DNA of 64,000 bases from Reyranella sp. (GTDB lineage Bacteria > Pseudomonadota > Alphaproteobacteria > Reyranellales > Reyranellaceae), in contig NZ_JAUSBN010000030.1 of NCBI RefSeq assembly GCF_030651995.1, positions 1 through 64,000 on the forward strand, in the 5' to 3' direction. A program made the position numbers and the translations under genes. This document shows, in pieces, positions 8,721-17,063 of this stretch. The notes beneath the pieces were generated by a model that was not told the origin of the DNA, did not search any database, and saw only the letters and a program-made list of their open reading frames with translations. Numbering within the stretch: the stretch's first letter is position 1; each line of letters starts with the position of its first letter.

Positions 8721-9073
8721 TGAATAGGTCCGGCGACGAACCGAATATCTCGCGTCAGCTTCTTCTCGATCGCCTTACCGCGTTGAGCGATCTGCAGGAA
8801 AGCGCGGCCGAAAGTCGCCGACCCGTCGAGCTCGATCAGACATCGGTCGGTCGCCTGTCACGAGTGGACGCTATGCAGCACCAGGCCATGGCCCTCGAAA
8901 TAGAGCGAAGGCGCGGCAATGAGAAGCTTCGTATCGAGGCTGCGTTACGCCGCATGGATACCGGGGACTTTGGTTACTGCATCTCGTGCGGTGAGGAAAT
9001 CGCGAGCCAGCGACTCGCGGTCGACCCGACCATACCAACTTGCATCCGATGCGCCTCCGAGGCATCCCGTTGA
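8720..9073 (+). CDS. DksA/TraR family zinc-finger protein
   Basis: 117 residues: a helical hairpin of about 85 residues, then the C4 zinc finger YCISCGEEIASQRLAVDPTI with TCIRC, giving CxxC-17-CxxC. DksA/TraR proteins bind in the secondary channel of RNA polymerase and change promoter choice, usually with ppGpp. The coiled-coil tip DxxDxA of DksA appears only loosely as DAMQHQAMA, so activity may differ. It is the third gene of the coupled set starting at 8158. Confidence 0.85.
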   Translation: MNRSGDEPNISRQLLLDRLTALSDLQESAAESRRPVELDQTSVGRLSRVDAMQHQAMALEIERRRGNEKLRIEAALRRMDTGDFGYCISCGEEIASQRLAVDPTIPTCIRCASEASR

Positions 9074-9384
9074 GACCGCACTCAGGCAACTCGCCGGCGA
9101 GCGGCATGACTGAGTGCTTGACCCAGAAAGCACACGCAGTCACCCCGCGCGCTACGCCCCTTTGGGGGCGATCGAATAAGATGCTGATCACGGCGACGGA
9201 CGAGTTCCTTCCACCCTGAAGCGCGCCCCTCCAGAGGACGCGCTTCCGCTCCATGCATCGGCACCTGCGTTTGTCTGGATGCGGAAGAGCGCCGTCCCGC
9301 CACGCCGACAGCGCGCATGCGCGTCGCGTGACACTGGTCGTAACTGGCCAGCACGCACTTCATGTATTCCATCGAGCAATTTCC
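9074..9384. other. Intergenic region before prfC, no gene
   Basis: 311 bases with no supported frame. The RF3 frame is open through the right part but the extension is Arg/His-rich and unlike the family, so I assign it to the leader. Confidence 0.4.
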
Positions 9385-10995
9385 ATGACGCCACTGAACG
9401 AGGGCCCTACCCGGGTGGAACGCTCCGTCGCACACCAGCGACGCACCTTCGCCATCATCTCTCATCCCGACGCAGGAAAGACAACGCTTACCGAGAAGCT
9501 GCTTCTGGTCGGCGGCGCCATCCGGCTCGCTGGACAGGTAAAGGCCCGTGGCGATCGGCGTCGAACGCAGTCGGACTGGATGGAGATGGAGCGTGCTCGC
9601 GGGATTTCGATCACGAGCTCGGTCATGACGTTCGAGCATAGCGGCATCACGTTCAACCTCCTCGATACGCCCGGTCATCAGGACTTCAGCGAAGATACCT
9701 ATCGCACGCTCACCGCCGTCGACTCGGCGATCATGGTGATCGACGCCGCCAAGGGTATCGAGATTCAGACCAGAAAATTGTTCGAAGTCTGTCGGCTTCG
9801 CGACATTCCAATCATCACCTTCATCAACAAGGTCGATCGCGAGGGGCGAGACCCGTTCGAATTGCTGGATGAGATCGGGAGTACGCTCGCCCTCGACACT
9901 TGTCCGATCGTCTGGCCGATCGGAATGGGCAGTGACTTTCATGGCTGCTACGACCTCCGCCAGAATATGTACCTGACTTCGCGTGAAGGCCGCCGCGGCG
10001 CCTTCAACGAATCCCTTGCCTGCAACAGCATCGACGACGGCAAGCTCGAGGATCGCGTTCCCGGACATGTCCTCGGGTCTTTCCGGGAATCCGCGGCTCT
10101 GGCCACTTCCGCATTCCCGGAACTCGATCGCGAGGCCTATCTAGAAGGTAGCCTGACGCCGGTCATCTTCGGCAGTGCCCTGCGGGACTTCGGCATAGAC
10201 GCACTAATCAAGTTGCTGACCGAGATCGCGCCGCCACCCCGCCGGCAACCCGCGAGCCCGCGCGACGTGGATCCCGAAGAGCGCAAAGTCACCGGCTTTG
10301 TATTCAAGGTCCAGGCAAACATGGACCCCAATCACCGCGATCGGATCGCCTTCCTCCGGGTCTGCTCGGGACAGTTTCGGCGCGGCATGAAGCTTCTGCA
10401 GGTGAGAACCGGCCGCACGATCGCCGTACAGAACCCGATTTTCTTCTTCGCGCAGGAGCGGACGATCGCCGATGAGGCTTTGCCCGGCGACATCATCGGT
10501 ATTCCCAATCACGGAACGCTGCGTGTCGGCGATGCGCTCACAGAAGGCGAGCTGCTGGCCTTTACCGGCATTCCGAACTTCGCCCCCGAAGTTCTCCGCC
10601 GCGTGCGGCTAGACGACCCAATGCGTGCGAAGCAATTGCGCACGGCCCTGGAGGATCTTGCCGAAGAAGGAATCACGCAGGTGTTGCGTCCGATTTCGGG
10701 AGGGCAGTCAATCGTGGGCGTTGTCGGCCAGCTCCAATTGGATGTCCTCACCTCGCGGATTGGCGCCGAATACGGCATCCACGTCGGTTTCGAGGCCGCG
10801 CCCTATGAAACCGCGCGGTGGGTTTCGAGCGCTGACGCTTCGCAGCTAAAGAGGTTTGTCGAGCGCAGCCGCGTCAGTATCGCCGAAGACCGTGACGGTG
10901 CGGCGGTCTTTCTGGCCCGCAACGCTTGGGAACTCGGCCAAACGATCGAAGAATGGCCCGATATCAAGTTCAGCGCGACCCGGGAGCGCTCCTGA
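9385..10995 (+). CDS. prfC: Peptide chain release factor 3
   Basis: 536 residues, MTPLNEGPTRVERSVAHQRR onward. The GTPase motifs are G1 SHPDAGKTTL, switch-I RRTQSDWMEMERARGISI, G3 DTPGHQDFSEDTYRTL and G4 NKVD. Domain II has FKVQANMDPNHRDR, and the RF3-specific C-terminal domain follows. It is the translational GTPase that recycles RF1/RF2 after termination. Length is normal (about 525-535). Its place on a mobile island makes it cargo or an extra copy. Codon use is unremarkable and no frameshift is seen. Confidence 0.93.
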   Translation: MTPLNEGPTRVERSVAHQRRTFAIISHPDAGKTTLTEKLLLVGGAIRLAGQVKARGDRRRTQSDWMEMERARGISITSSVMTFEHSGITFNLLDTPGHQDFSEDTYRTLTAVDSAIMVIDAAKGIEIQTRKLFEVCRLRDIPIITFINKVDREGRDPFELLDEIGSTLALDTCPIVWPIGMGSDFHGCYDLRQNMYLTSREGRRGAFNESLACNSIDDGKLEDRVPGHVLGSFRESAALATSAFPELDREAYLEGSLTPVIFGSALRDFGIDALIKLLTEIAPPPRRQPASPRDVDPEERKVTGFVFKVQANMDPNHRDRIAFLRVCSGQFRRGMKLLQVRTGRTIAVQNPIFFFAQERTIADEALPGDIIGIPNHGTLRVGDALTEGELLAFTGIPNFAPEVLRRVRLDDPMRAKQLRTALEDLAEEGITQVLRPISGGQSIVGVVGQLQLDVLTSRIGAEYGIHVGFEAAPYETARWVSSADASQLKRFVERSRVSIAEDRDGAAVFLARNAWELGQTIEEWPDIKFSATRERS

Positions 10996-11061
10996 TCGCG
11001 CGGGTCAGCCCCTCTGACCCGCATGGTCGATCGCTCACAACTTCGCGAAGCAAGGAGTCCA

Positions 11062-11664
11062 ATGATGAAGCCAAAACCCGACCGACACAGCAAAGCGATC
11101 GAGCGCACCGAGGTAACGCATGGAATCTACCACATCATCGCCGGCCACCAGGCCGACACCGGGCGTGCTATCGCTTACTTGGGAGGCAGACCAATCCATG
11201 TCGCGACGGCAACTTCCGTAGAGACAGCCGTAGCTGCGACGACAGCGGCGCTGGACCTGAGGAAGCAGAACCTGAGAAACCAGCGGCAGGACGATGTTCC
11301 GAGCGTCGCGGAATTTCAGGAAGCCCTCAATGCCCTGGATCCCCGCACTTTTGCGACGATAGCCCCGCTGTTGCGAATTCATCGGCACCTGCCCCGGCAG
11401 GCAGCGTCCATAGCCGACGTGGCACGTGTCAGTGGATTGGAGGAAAGTGCCGCCTTGGCGCTGTACCTGAAACTCGGCAAGGCGATGGCCTCGACCCTGG
11501 ACATCGTGCCTGAAGGTAATGGTCTCGCCCGCCGGATATTGCCGCTTCTCGTCTTTGCCACGGTCGAACCCGGCGACGGGAGAAAAATCCTTTTGCAGCT
11601 TCGCCCCACGTTCGTGGACGCGCTGGATGAATGTGCGGGCCCATTTCGACGGACCGCCGCATGA
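11062..11664 (+). CDS. Hypothetical protein coupled to RES-domain gene (possible antitoxin)
   Basis: 200 residues from the first of two adjacent ATGs, with AAGGAG upstream. The first half is mixed strand/helix (THGIYHIIAGHQADTG...). The second half has a winged-helix-like run (ASIADVARVSGLEESAALA). Its TGA overlaps the start of the RES gene (ATGA at 11661-11664). In known RES systems the upstream gene is an Xre/MbcA-type antitoxin with a DUF2384 domain. This protein does not show that pattern, so it may be a different kind of partner. The function is inferred from position only. Confidence 0.65.
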   Translation: MMKPKPDRHSKAIERTEVTHGIYHIIAGHQADTGRAIAYLGGRPIHVATATSVETAVAATTAALDLRKQNLRNQRQDDVPSVAEFQEALNALDPRTFATIAPLLRIHRHLPRQAASIADVARVSGLEESAALALYLKLGKAMASTLDIVPEGNGLARRILPLLVFATVEPGDGRKILLQLRPTFVDALDECAGPFRRTAA

Positions 11665-12401
11665 CGGACCTTGACAGCTTCGCGGACATCGAGGCCTTCC
11701 ACAAATTTGGTCGCGAGGTCGCGCTTTGCAGACGTTACCTGCGCTCACCGGCCAGCGAGCAGTTTCTTCGCGCCGTGGGGGCAACCTGCAAAAACCGACT
11801 GCGAACGCTTCGGACGGGCGAGACGTTCTGGCGGGCCCAAATCGGACACAACTGGGTGCTGGACGCCGTCGGGGGCAGCCGAACACCAGGCCCACATCTG
11901 GAAACACGTATGAAGCCCCTTCCTGACAGGGCATCCGAAGGACGCATCAACCCCAAGGGAATTCCATGCCTCTACTTCGCCACCAGCCGCGACGTGGCTA
12001 TGTCGGAAGTGAGACCCTGGATCGGCTCCTACGTGTCAGTCGGCCGCTTTCGCATCACGCGTGATCTCGCCGTCGCCGACTGTTCGCTCCTGCACGATCA
12101 TGAAATGCCCAAAGTCGAGAATCCATCGGCTGAGGAAATCGAGAAGTTCGTCTGGGCAAGCATCGATCGAGCGTTTTCCCGGCCCATTACCCGAAGCGAC
12201 AACACCGCCGATTACGCGGCGACCCAAGTCCTGGCCGAGATGTTTCGCGCCGAGGGCTATGACGGCGTCATGTACCAGAGCGCCTTGTCATCGGACGGCA
12301 AGAACGTCGCTCTCTTCGATCTCGATTGTGCGGAGCAGGTCGACTCGGCGGTCTTTACGGTTTGCCGTGCCTTTTTCGAGTTCGAGCAGGTGATTACATG
12401 A
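11661..12401 (+). CDS. RES-domain protein (NAD+-degrading toxin family)
   Basis: 246 residues. The central and C-terminal part carries the RES landmarks: an Arg-initiated segment GETFWRAQIG, then GRINPKGIPCLYFATSRDVA with the downstream E in SEVRPW, and the late GYDGVMYQSALSSDGKNVAL with the conserved Ser and a final FD. Known RES toxins (MbcT, ParT, Xre-RES pairs) break down NAD+ or ADP-ribosylate. About 70 N-terminal residues are extra compared with minimal RES toxins. The start overlaps the preceding stop, as in toxin-antitoxin operons. Function is inferred from the family. Confidence 0.8.
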   Translation: MTDLDSFADIEAFHKFGREVALCRRYLRSPASEQFLRAVGATCKNRLRTLRTGETFWRAQIGHNWVLDAVGGSRTPGPHLETRMKPLPDRASEGRINPKGIPCLYFATSRDVAMSEVRPWIGSYVSVGRFRITRDLAVADCSLLHDHEMPKVENPSAEEIEKFVWASIDRAFSRPITRSDNTADYAATQVLAEMFRAEGYDGVMYQSALSSDGKNVALFDLDCAEQVDSAVFTVCRAFFEFEQVIT

Positions 12402-12520
12402 CCATTTCGTGAAGGCGCTGCCGTCCAGTCCTTGCAGCTATGGCTATCATCATCCGGAGGCTGGCGATTTGTCGGTCTGCGCATCGTCATCGGCCCACCA
12501 TGGACCTGTAGGAGGAGTAG

Positions 12521-12724
12521 ATGACTCGCAAGATATCGTCGGTGAAGGTCGACGACGTTTTCGTCAATGTCGCACAGCCGCAGCGGGAGTGGCGCGTTAT
12601 CCAGTATGACGGCGAGACGTTTACTCTGGAACGCGTCGACCGTCCCAGATCGCTGCGGTTCGTCCAAATCAACGAGCTATTGGATTCCACCCGCTATCTG
12701 TCCAGCAGACCGGTTGGCGCGTGA
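12521..12724 (+). CDS. Small beta-rich hypothetical protein
   Basis: 67 residues beginning MTRKISSVKVDDVFVNVAQP, with AGGAGGAG just before the ATG, an almost perfect ribosome site. The alternating pattern (DDVFVNV, EWRVIQYDGETFTLERV) suggests a small SH3-like barrel. No family is recognised. It lies 119 bases after the RES gene on the same strand. Confidence 0.6.
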   Translation: MTRKISSVKVDDVFVNVAQPQREWRVIQYDGETFTLERVDRPRSLRFVQINELLDSTRYLSSRPVGA

Positions 12725-12827
12725 CTTGCGACGTAGCGTGCACTTTGGTCGGGCCGAAATCCAATTTTCGGAGGCCTGCTGATTTGTCCTTACTTCCGGC
12801 TGTCGCCACAACCGCCTGGAGGATCAA

Positions 12828-13085
12828 GTGACGATGGAGCCCTCAAGCATTCTGGTCGGTAGATGTTACCAAGACCGCTTTGGTGCGATCTTCAAGGTTA
12901 CGGGCTACGATGCCCTCCAGATCTCGTTCACGGCTTATATGATGTCGAAAAGTGGCAAACGCACGGAGTTCTCCGGGCGCGAACCGTTACCCCTGTTCAT
13001 TCGTGACCTCGAGAAGGAAATTCGCTGCCCTTCGTTCGCGGCGTCTCACGTGGAGGCACGCCCGTCTGCAGGGAAGCATCGGTGA
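12828..13085 (+). CDS. Small beta-rich hypothetical protein
   Basis: 85 residues from GTG, with TGGAGG five bases upstream; an ATG two codons later is the alternative. It reads ILVGRCYQDRFGAIFKVTGY followed by more strands and a basic tail. Its plan (short lead, V-x-D/Y-x-F, tyrosine-containing strand) resembles the 67-residue protein before it, so the two may be distant relatives. No known family. Confidence 0.55.
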   Translation: MTMEPSSILVGRCYQDRFGAIFKVTGYDALQISFTAYMMSKSGKRTEFSGREPLPLFIRDLEKEIRCPSFAASHVEARPSAGKHR

Positions 13086-13155
13086 ACAGAGGGAGGTCCG
13101 GCATCAAAGTCTTCGGCCGACCAAGGGGTCGCAACCGGAAAAGTGCGGGTGAATC

Positions 13156-13764
13156 GTGACCTGGCTTCACGATCAGCGACTCGACGCCGTCAGCCTCGCG
13201 CTTCGTCGCAGCGGTTCGCGCACGGTGATGGATCTCGGATGCGGAGAGGGCCCTCTCCTGCGCCGCCTGGCGCGCCAGCCGGATGTGTTGCGGATCGTAG
13301 GGCTGGATCGATCGATGGTCGCACTGGAGGCCTTGCGGGCGACCCTGGAGGAGGAGCCACAGTCGATTCGGAAGAAGGTCGAATTGATCCACTCGTTCAC
13401 GCTTCCGCACAGGTCGCTGATGGGGTTGGACGCCGCCATCCTCGTCGAGACGATCGAACATATCGATCCGGAGAAGCTCTATGCAGTTGAGCGCGTGCTG
13501 TTTTTTGACCTGGCGCCGCCTACAGTCGTAGTGACCACGCCGAACAAGGAGTTCAACGCCCTCCTCGGCGTGCCGCGGCATCGGCACCGCCATCCGGACC
13601 ACCGCTTCGAGTGGGCACGGCCAAAATTTCGCTCTTGGGCAACGCGGCTAGCGCGGCCGAATAATTACGAGGTCGAGTTTGAGGATGTTGGTGGAAACCA
13701 CCCTCTGTACGGCGGAGCGACCCAGATGGCGAAATTCCAATGGGTTGCCGGCCGCCGAAGGTAA
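13156..13764 (+). CDS. hen1: Hen1-type 3'-terminal RNA ribose 2'-O-methyltransferase
   Basis: 202 residues from GTG. The SAM-binding motif I is MDLGCGEGPLLRRL, with the acidic residue of motif II in VGLDRS. The Hen1 metal-binding signature follows: ETIEHIDPEKL (E-x2-E-H), then RHPDHRFEWARPKF supplying the later His residues. Bacterial Hen1 methylates the 2'-OH at RNA 3' ends so that repaired tRNAs resist re-cutting by ribotoxins. In most bacteria it pairs with a Pnkp kinase-ligase next door; none is present here. The protein is the methyltransferase domain only, without the ligase-activating N-terminus. Confidence 0.85.
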   Translation: MTWLHDQRLDAVSLALRRSGSRTVMDLGCGEGPLLRRLARQPDVLRIVGLDRSMVALEALRATLEEEPQSIRKKVELIHSFTLPHRSLMGLDAAILVETIEHIDPEKLYAVERVLFFDLAPPTVVVTTPNKEFNALLGVPRHRHRHPDHRFEWARPKFRSWATRLARPNNYEVEFEDVGGNHPLYGGATQMAKFQWVAGRRR

Positions 13765-13807
13765 CATCCGAAAGCTTCAGCCACGATTCCCGCTCCAGAC
13801 TTCCGGG

Positions 13808-15019
13808 CTACGGAGTGCCGTGTTTCATCCCGATCTTCGCCAGCGCGGCAGACGAGAAGCCATAAGCAATGAGGGTGCCGCAGATGGCGCCCACTGTAGT
13901 GCCGGAATCTAGCAGGGCACCAACCGCCACGGGGCCGAGAGCGGTTCCGACCACCATCAGCGTGGTGGCAAAGCTGCGGATCGTACCCAAGCGGGTAACC
14001 CCATAGACTTCCGCCCAAACCGCCGTGACTGTCGCCTGGGCGAGGCCGGAGGACACTCCCATCAGACCGAGAAACAGCAGCATGGCACCTGGCTGATTCG
14101 ACATGCCCAGTGCTGCGAGGCCAAAGAGCATTGGGAAAATCATCACAGGCAACAAGGCCTTGGCCCCGAACCGATCGACGAGTCCGCCAAGGAGCAACAA
14201 TGTGGACGCGTGGCTGACGGCATAGGCGACGAAGCCGAGAGCGACAAGCTCGTGCGACCACCCTTTGGCGCTAGCAATTGCCTGAATATGAAAGACGAGC
14301 GCGGTGGAGGCGAAAGGCATGTAGAGCAGTAGAGGCAGCGCAAACCAGAAGAACCGAGAACGCGCCACTATTCGCAGGCCGTCAAGCACCGGCGAGCGGG
14401 TGCCGCTCCCGATATCCGTCGGCCGGGTAAAAGTGGGCAGTGATCGAATCAGAATCATCAAAACCGGCAATGCTACGAATACAACACCAAGGCCTATCAG
14501 GCCGTAACTACGCCGCCAGTCATCGGTTGCCCTCACTAGGACGACTGCCGAGGGGAGTATGCCCTGGGAGAGCGGGAAGCCCATGGCGATCAGCGAAAGG
14601 GCGCGGCCGCGCTGGCGGTGGAAATAGCGGGCAATCGACGTGACGGCGACATGGGTCGTCAGCCCTTGCCCGGTGAGCCGCAGCAACAGGAACCCGAGAA
14701 TTATACTTGCCGGGCCGCTCGCGACGGACATGACTCCGCACGACACGGCCAGGCCGGCCATCACGAGTATCGTATAGAGCCGCAGATCAAGGCGGTCGAT
14801 CCAGTGGCCGGTCAATGGCAGCAGGCCGGCAGCACCGATTGTTCCGACCATGTAGAGCGATCCCAACTCGGTGGCGCCCGAACCCATGTCGATCGCCATG
14901 CGGCTGATAAAAAGCGAAATGAAAAAAGTCTGGCCGGGACTCGACAAGAAGGCGCAGAGGAGACCGAACGCGAGCGGCCGCCAGTCACCGCGTACCAAGG
15001 TGATGTAGGAACGGATCAC
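13808..15019 (-). CDS. MFS transporter
   Basis: 403 residues with twelve predicted spans. The loop between spans 2 and 3 reads GHWIDRLDLRLY in place of the usual G-x3-D-R-x-G, and a matching GGLVDRFGAKALL occurs in the second half. The family members with this start (RGDWRPLAFGLLCAFLSSPG) are usually annotated as MFS permeases of unknown substrate. It lies 30 bases behind the spermidine-synthase-like gene on the same strand, so the two are likely co-transcribed and may handle a common compound. Confidence 0.85.
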   Translation of the reverse strand: MIRSYITLVRGDWRPLAFGLLCAFLSSPGQTFFISLFISRMAIDMGSGATELGSLYMVGTIGAAGLLPLTGHWIDRLDLRLYTILVMAGLAVSCGVMSVASGPASIILGFLLLRLTGQGLTTHVAVTSIARYFHRQRGRALSLIAMGFPLSQGILPSAVVLVRATDDWRRSYGLIGLGVVFVALPVLMILIRSLPTFTRPTDIGSGTRSPVLDGLRIVARSRFFWFALPLLLYMPFASTALVFHIQAIASAKGWSHELVALGFVAYAVSHASTLLLLGGLVDRFGAKALLPVMIFPMLFGLAALGMSNQPGAMLLFLGLMGVSSGLAQATVTAVWAEVYGVTRLGTIRSFATTLMVVGTALGPVAVGALLDSGTTVGAICGTLIAYGFSSAALAKIGMKHGTP

Positions 15020-15049
15020 GTGGCAACGCTCCCAGCGGTCAGCTTAGCC

Positions 15050-15769
15050 TCACGTTCCCTGCTGCGCGGCGCGGGCGACATAGACTGTATTCGCAGCCTC
15101 CCGATCCTGCAGCGGATTGTGGAAGGCCACGACGTGCGCGTCGACATTGGCAAAGACGGTGGCAAGCGTTGCGACGAACGCTGCATCGGGCGGATCGTCC
15201 GACCAGAGCGCGAAGACGCCGCCGGGGTACAAGTGTGTCGCCAGGGTATGCAATCCGTCGACCTCATAGAACGGAGCGTGATCGGGGTGCAGCACCTTCG
15301 TCGGCGAATGATCGATGTCCACCAATATTGCGTGGACCCGACGCTTGTCGCCGAATGAGAGAGCCGCGTTCATGAGCACAAAAAAATCACCATGGACGAG
15401 CCGACAGCGTGGTTCGTTTGTCAGGCGCGTGCCAAGCGGAAGCAATCCTCGTTTGTGCCATTCGATAACCGGCGACAACGCTTCGACTACGGTGAGCGAG
15501 CGCACGTTGGCATGATTGAGAACGGCCTGCGCGGTGTATCCGAGCCCCAGACCACCGACCATGACGTCGATGTCCTTGTCAGCATGAGCCGCGAGCCCCA
15601 GATCGGCCAACGCAATCTCGGCCACCGTAAACAGGCTCGACATGAGAAAATCATCGTCGAGCTTTATTTCATAAACGTCGTACTCCAAGCTTGGTGGCCT
15701 TCGTCGCCGAAGGCTCAATGTACCGATTGGGGTCGAACAATAATCGAGTTCCTCGAAAGCCAAGCTCAT
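15050..15769 (-). CDS. Spermidine-synthase-like (class I SAM-fold) protein
   Basis: 239 residues, starting at MSLAFEELDYCSTPIGTLSL, where a DNA-proximal ATG fits better than the one at 15793. It has the glycine motif VMVGGLGLGYTAQAV, the acidic VVEAL after the next strand, and the HAILVDIDHSPTKVLHP stretch. That is the spermidine-synthase/aminopropyltransferase fold. The true catalytic pair of spermidine synthase (D-x-S-D-P) reads DIDHSP here, so the reaction may differ. It is upstream of the MFS permease in one transcript. Confidence 0.8.
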   Translation of the reverse strand: MSLAFEELDYCSTPIGTLSLRRRRPPSLEYDVYEIKLDDDFLMSSLFTVAEIALADLGLAAHADKDIDVMVGGLGLGYTAQAVLNHANVRSLTVVEALSPVIEWHKRGLLPLGTRLTNEPRCRLVHGDFFVLMNAALSFGDKRRVHAILVDIDHSPTKVLHPDHAPFYEVDGLHTLATHLYPGGVFALWSDDPPDAAFVATLATVFANVDAHVVAFHNPLQDREAANTVYVARAAQQGT

Positions 15770-16108
15770 GGGTAAACGCCTATTCGAGTGCAATGCGACC
15801 TGCAGACACTAGAGACTTGTCCGTCCCGAAGACCTCCCGGCATCTGCTCGTCTGAAATCCGTCTTAGCGAGGCAAGGCATCGTGGAGGTTCTCGATAACA
15901 CGCTCTTTTGCGCTTCATACCAAGTGTGATTTCTGTCTTAATCCACCTGTATCCACGCTACGTTTGATCGGAATCACTTCGCGATTCCTGGCGGTAGCCT
16001 CCGTTGTTGACATCGGGGTGGTGGGAGAAATCAAGGAAGACTGTGCGCGGCGCCCGCTTTTGTACGGGCGTTCTCGACATGCGCGAACATCAGGAAGCAG
16101 GACAGACG
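15770..16108. other. Intergenic region, no supported gene
   Basis: 339 bases, less GC-rich than the surroundings, upstream of the minus-strand spermidine-synthase-like gene. It probably contains that gene's promoter. No RNA gene or repeat is recognised. Confidence 0.4.
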
Positions 16109-16327
16109 ATGGTTCACATTTGGGGCCCCGTGATTTCGCCGACTAAAATCGCACACGACGACCCGCTCAGGCGCGTGGTGGCGGCACGGCCCATCCTCGA
16201 CGTCGACGCAGCGCCGCGCCCCGCTTCCGAGATCCGAGCCATCCCTGGCCACTATTTGAAGGGGCTGATCGTTGCTATCAGGCGCTTCGGAAGCAGTCTT
16301 TTCAAAACATCGACGAAGCCCGGATAG
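16109..16327 (+). CDS. Small hypothetical protein, uncertain
   Basis: 72 residues starting MVHIWGPVISPTKIAHDDPL, with AGGACAG before the ATG. The composition is mixed and there is no recognised motif. It lies next to a decayed P450 gene. It may be a real small gene or a chance frame in high-GC DNA. Confidence 0.25.
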   Translation: MVHIWGPVISPTKIAHDDPLRRVVAARPILDVDAAPRPASEIRAIPGHYLKGLIVAIRRFGSSLFKTSTKPG

Positions 16328-16420
16328 TCGCAGTCCCGTGCACGGCAGTCGCCCGCCAATGCCGCGCTCGCTGCCGATCGAAGCAGTCGAAGTCCGACGG
16401 TTCCGCCATTGGAAATCCTT

Positions 16421-16819
16421 CTACGGCGTGAGGTGCACGGGCTGCTGCGCAACAGCGCGTATGCCGAGACGCTTGCGCCATTGGATCGGTCGTTTACCTT
16501 CGGCGAGGGGGATGGCGGGAAACCGCACAAGGATGCGTTCGAATGCGATCGTCATTTCGAGACGCGCCAGCTGGAAGCCCGGGCAAAAGTGCGCTCCCGT
16601 ACCGAACGAAAGCTGCGGATTGGGGTGGCGCGCGATGTCGCGGTCGTCGGGCATATCGAACTTGGCGGGATCGCAGTTCACCGCCTCAAGAATTCCGCAA
16701 GCATGTCGCCACAGTGGAATAGGCGGACCCTGCCCGACCAGATCGCGGACCGCGAAGCGCGGTTTAGTCAATTGGACGGGCGAAACATCGCGCAGGCACA
16801 CCTCAACACAAGCCCACAT
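16421..16819 (-). pseudogene. Cytochrome P450, C-terminal remnant
   Basis: About 130 residues ending in the haem-binding loop LSFGTGAHFCPGFQLARLE (F-x2-G-x-H-x-C-x-G), preceded by NCDPAKFDMPDDRDIARHPN, the standard P450 run-up. The I-helix A/G-G-x-D/E-T-T and the K-helix E-x-x-R are not found. Coding-like sequence upstream (to about 17000) is in another frame. A whole P450 is about 400 residues, so this copy is truncated and frameshifted, and not functional. Confidence 0.75.
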
Positions 16820-17063
16820 CAGCCCGGATTCGTCGTCTTCGTTGGGGCCATTCCTTCTGTTTCAACGTCGCGCAGAGTGGCGATCAACGCCCCCGCCAAC
16901 GCGCCGCCCCCCGCCCAGAGACGCGGCCGCGGGGCTAGTCGCACTTCCGGCGTAACGGCCACAATGCGAGCGTAAATTTGCTTGATGCTCCGTCGAAGCA
17001 CGGTCCGTCTGAACTCACAGGTGGAGGCTAGCCATCACGACCCATCGTTGCAATGTCCTCCTG

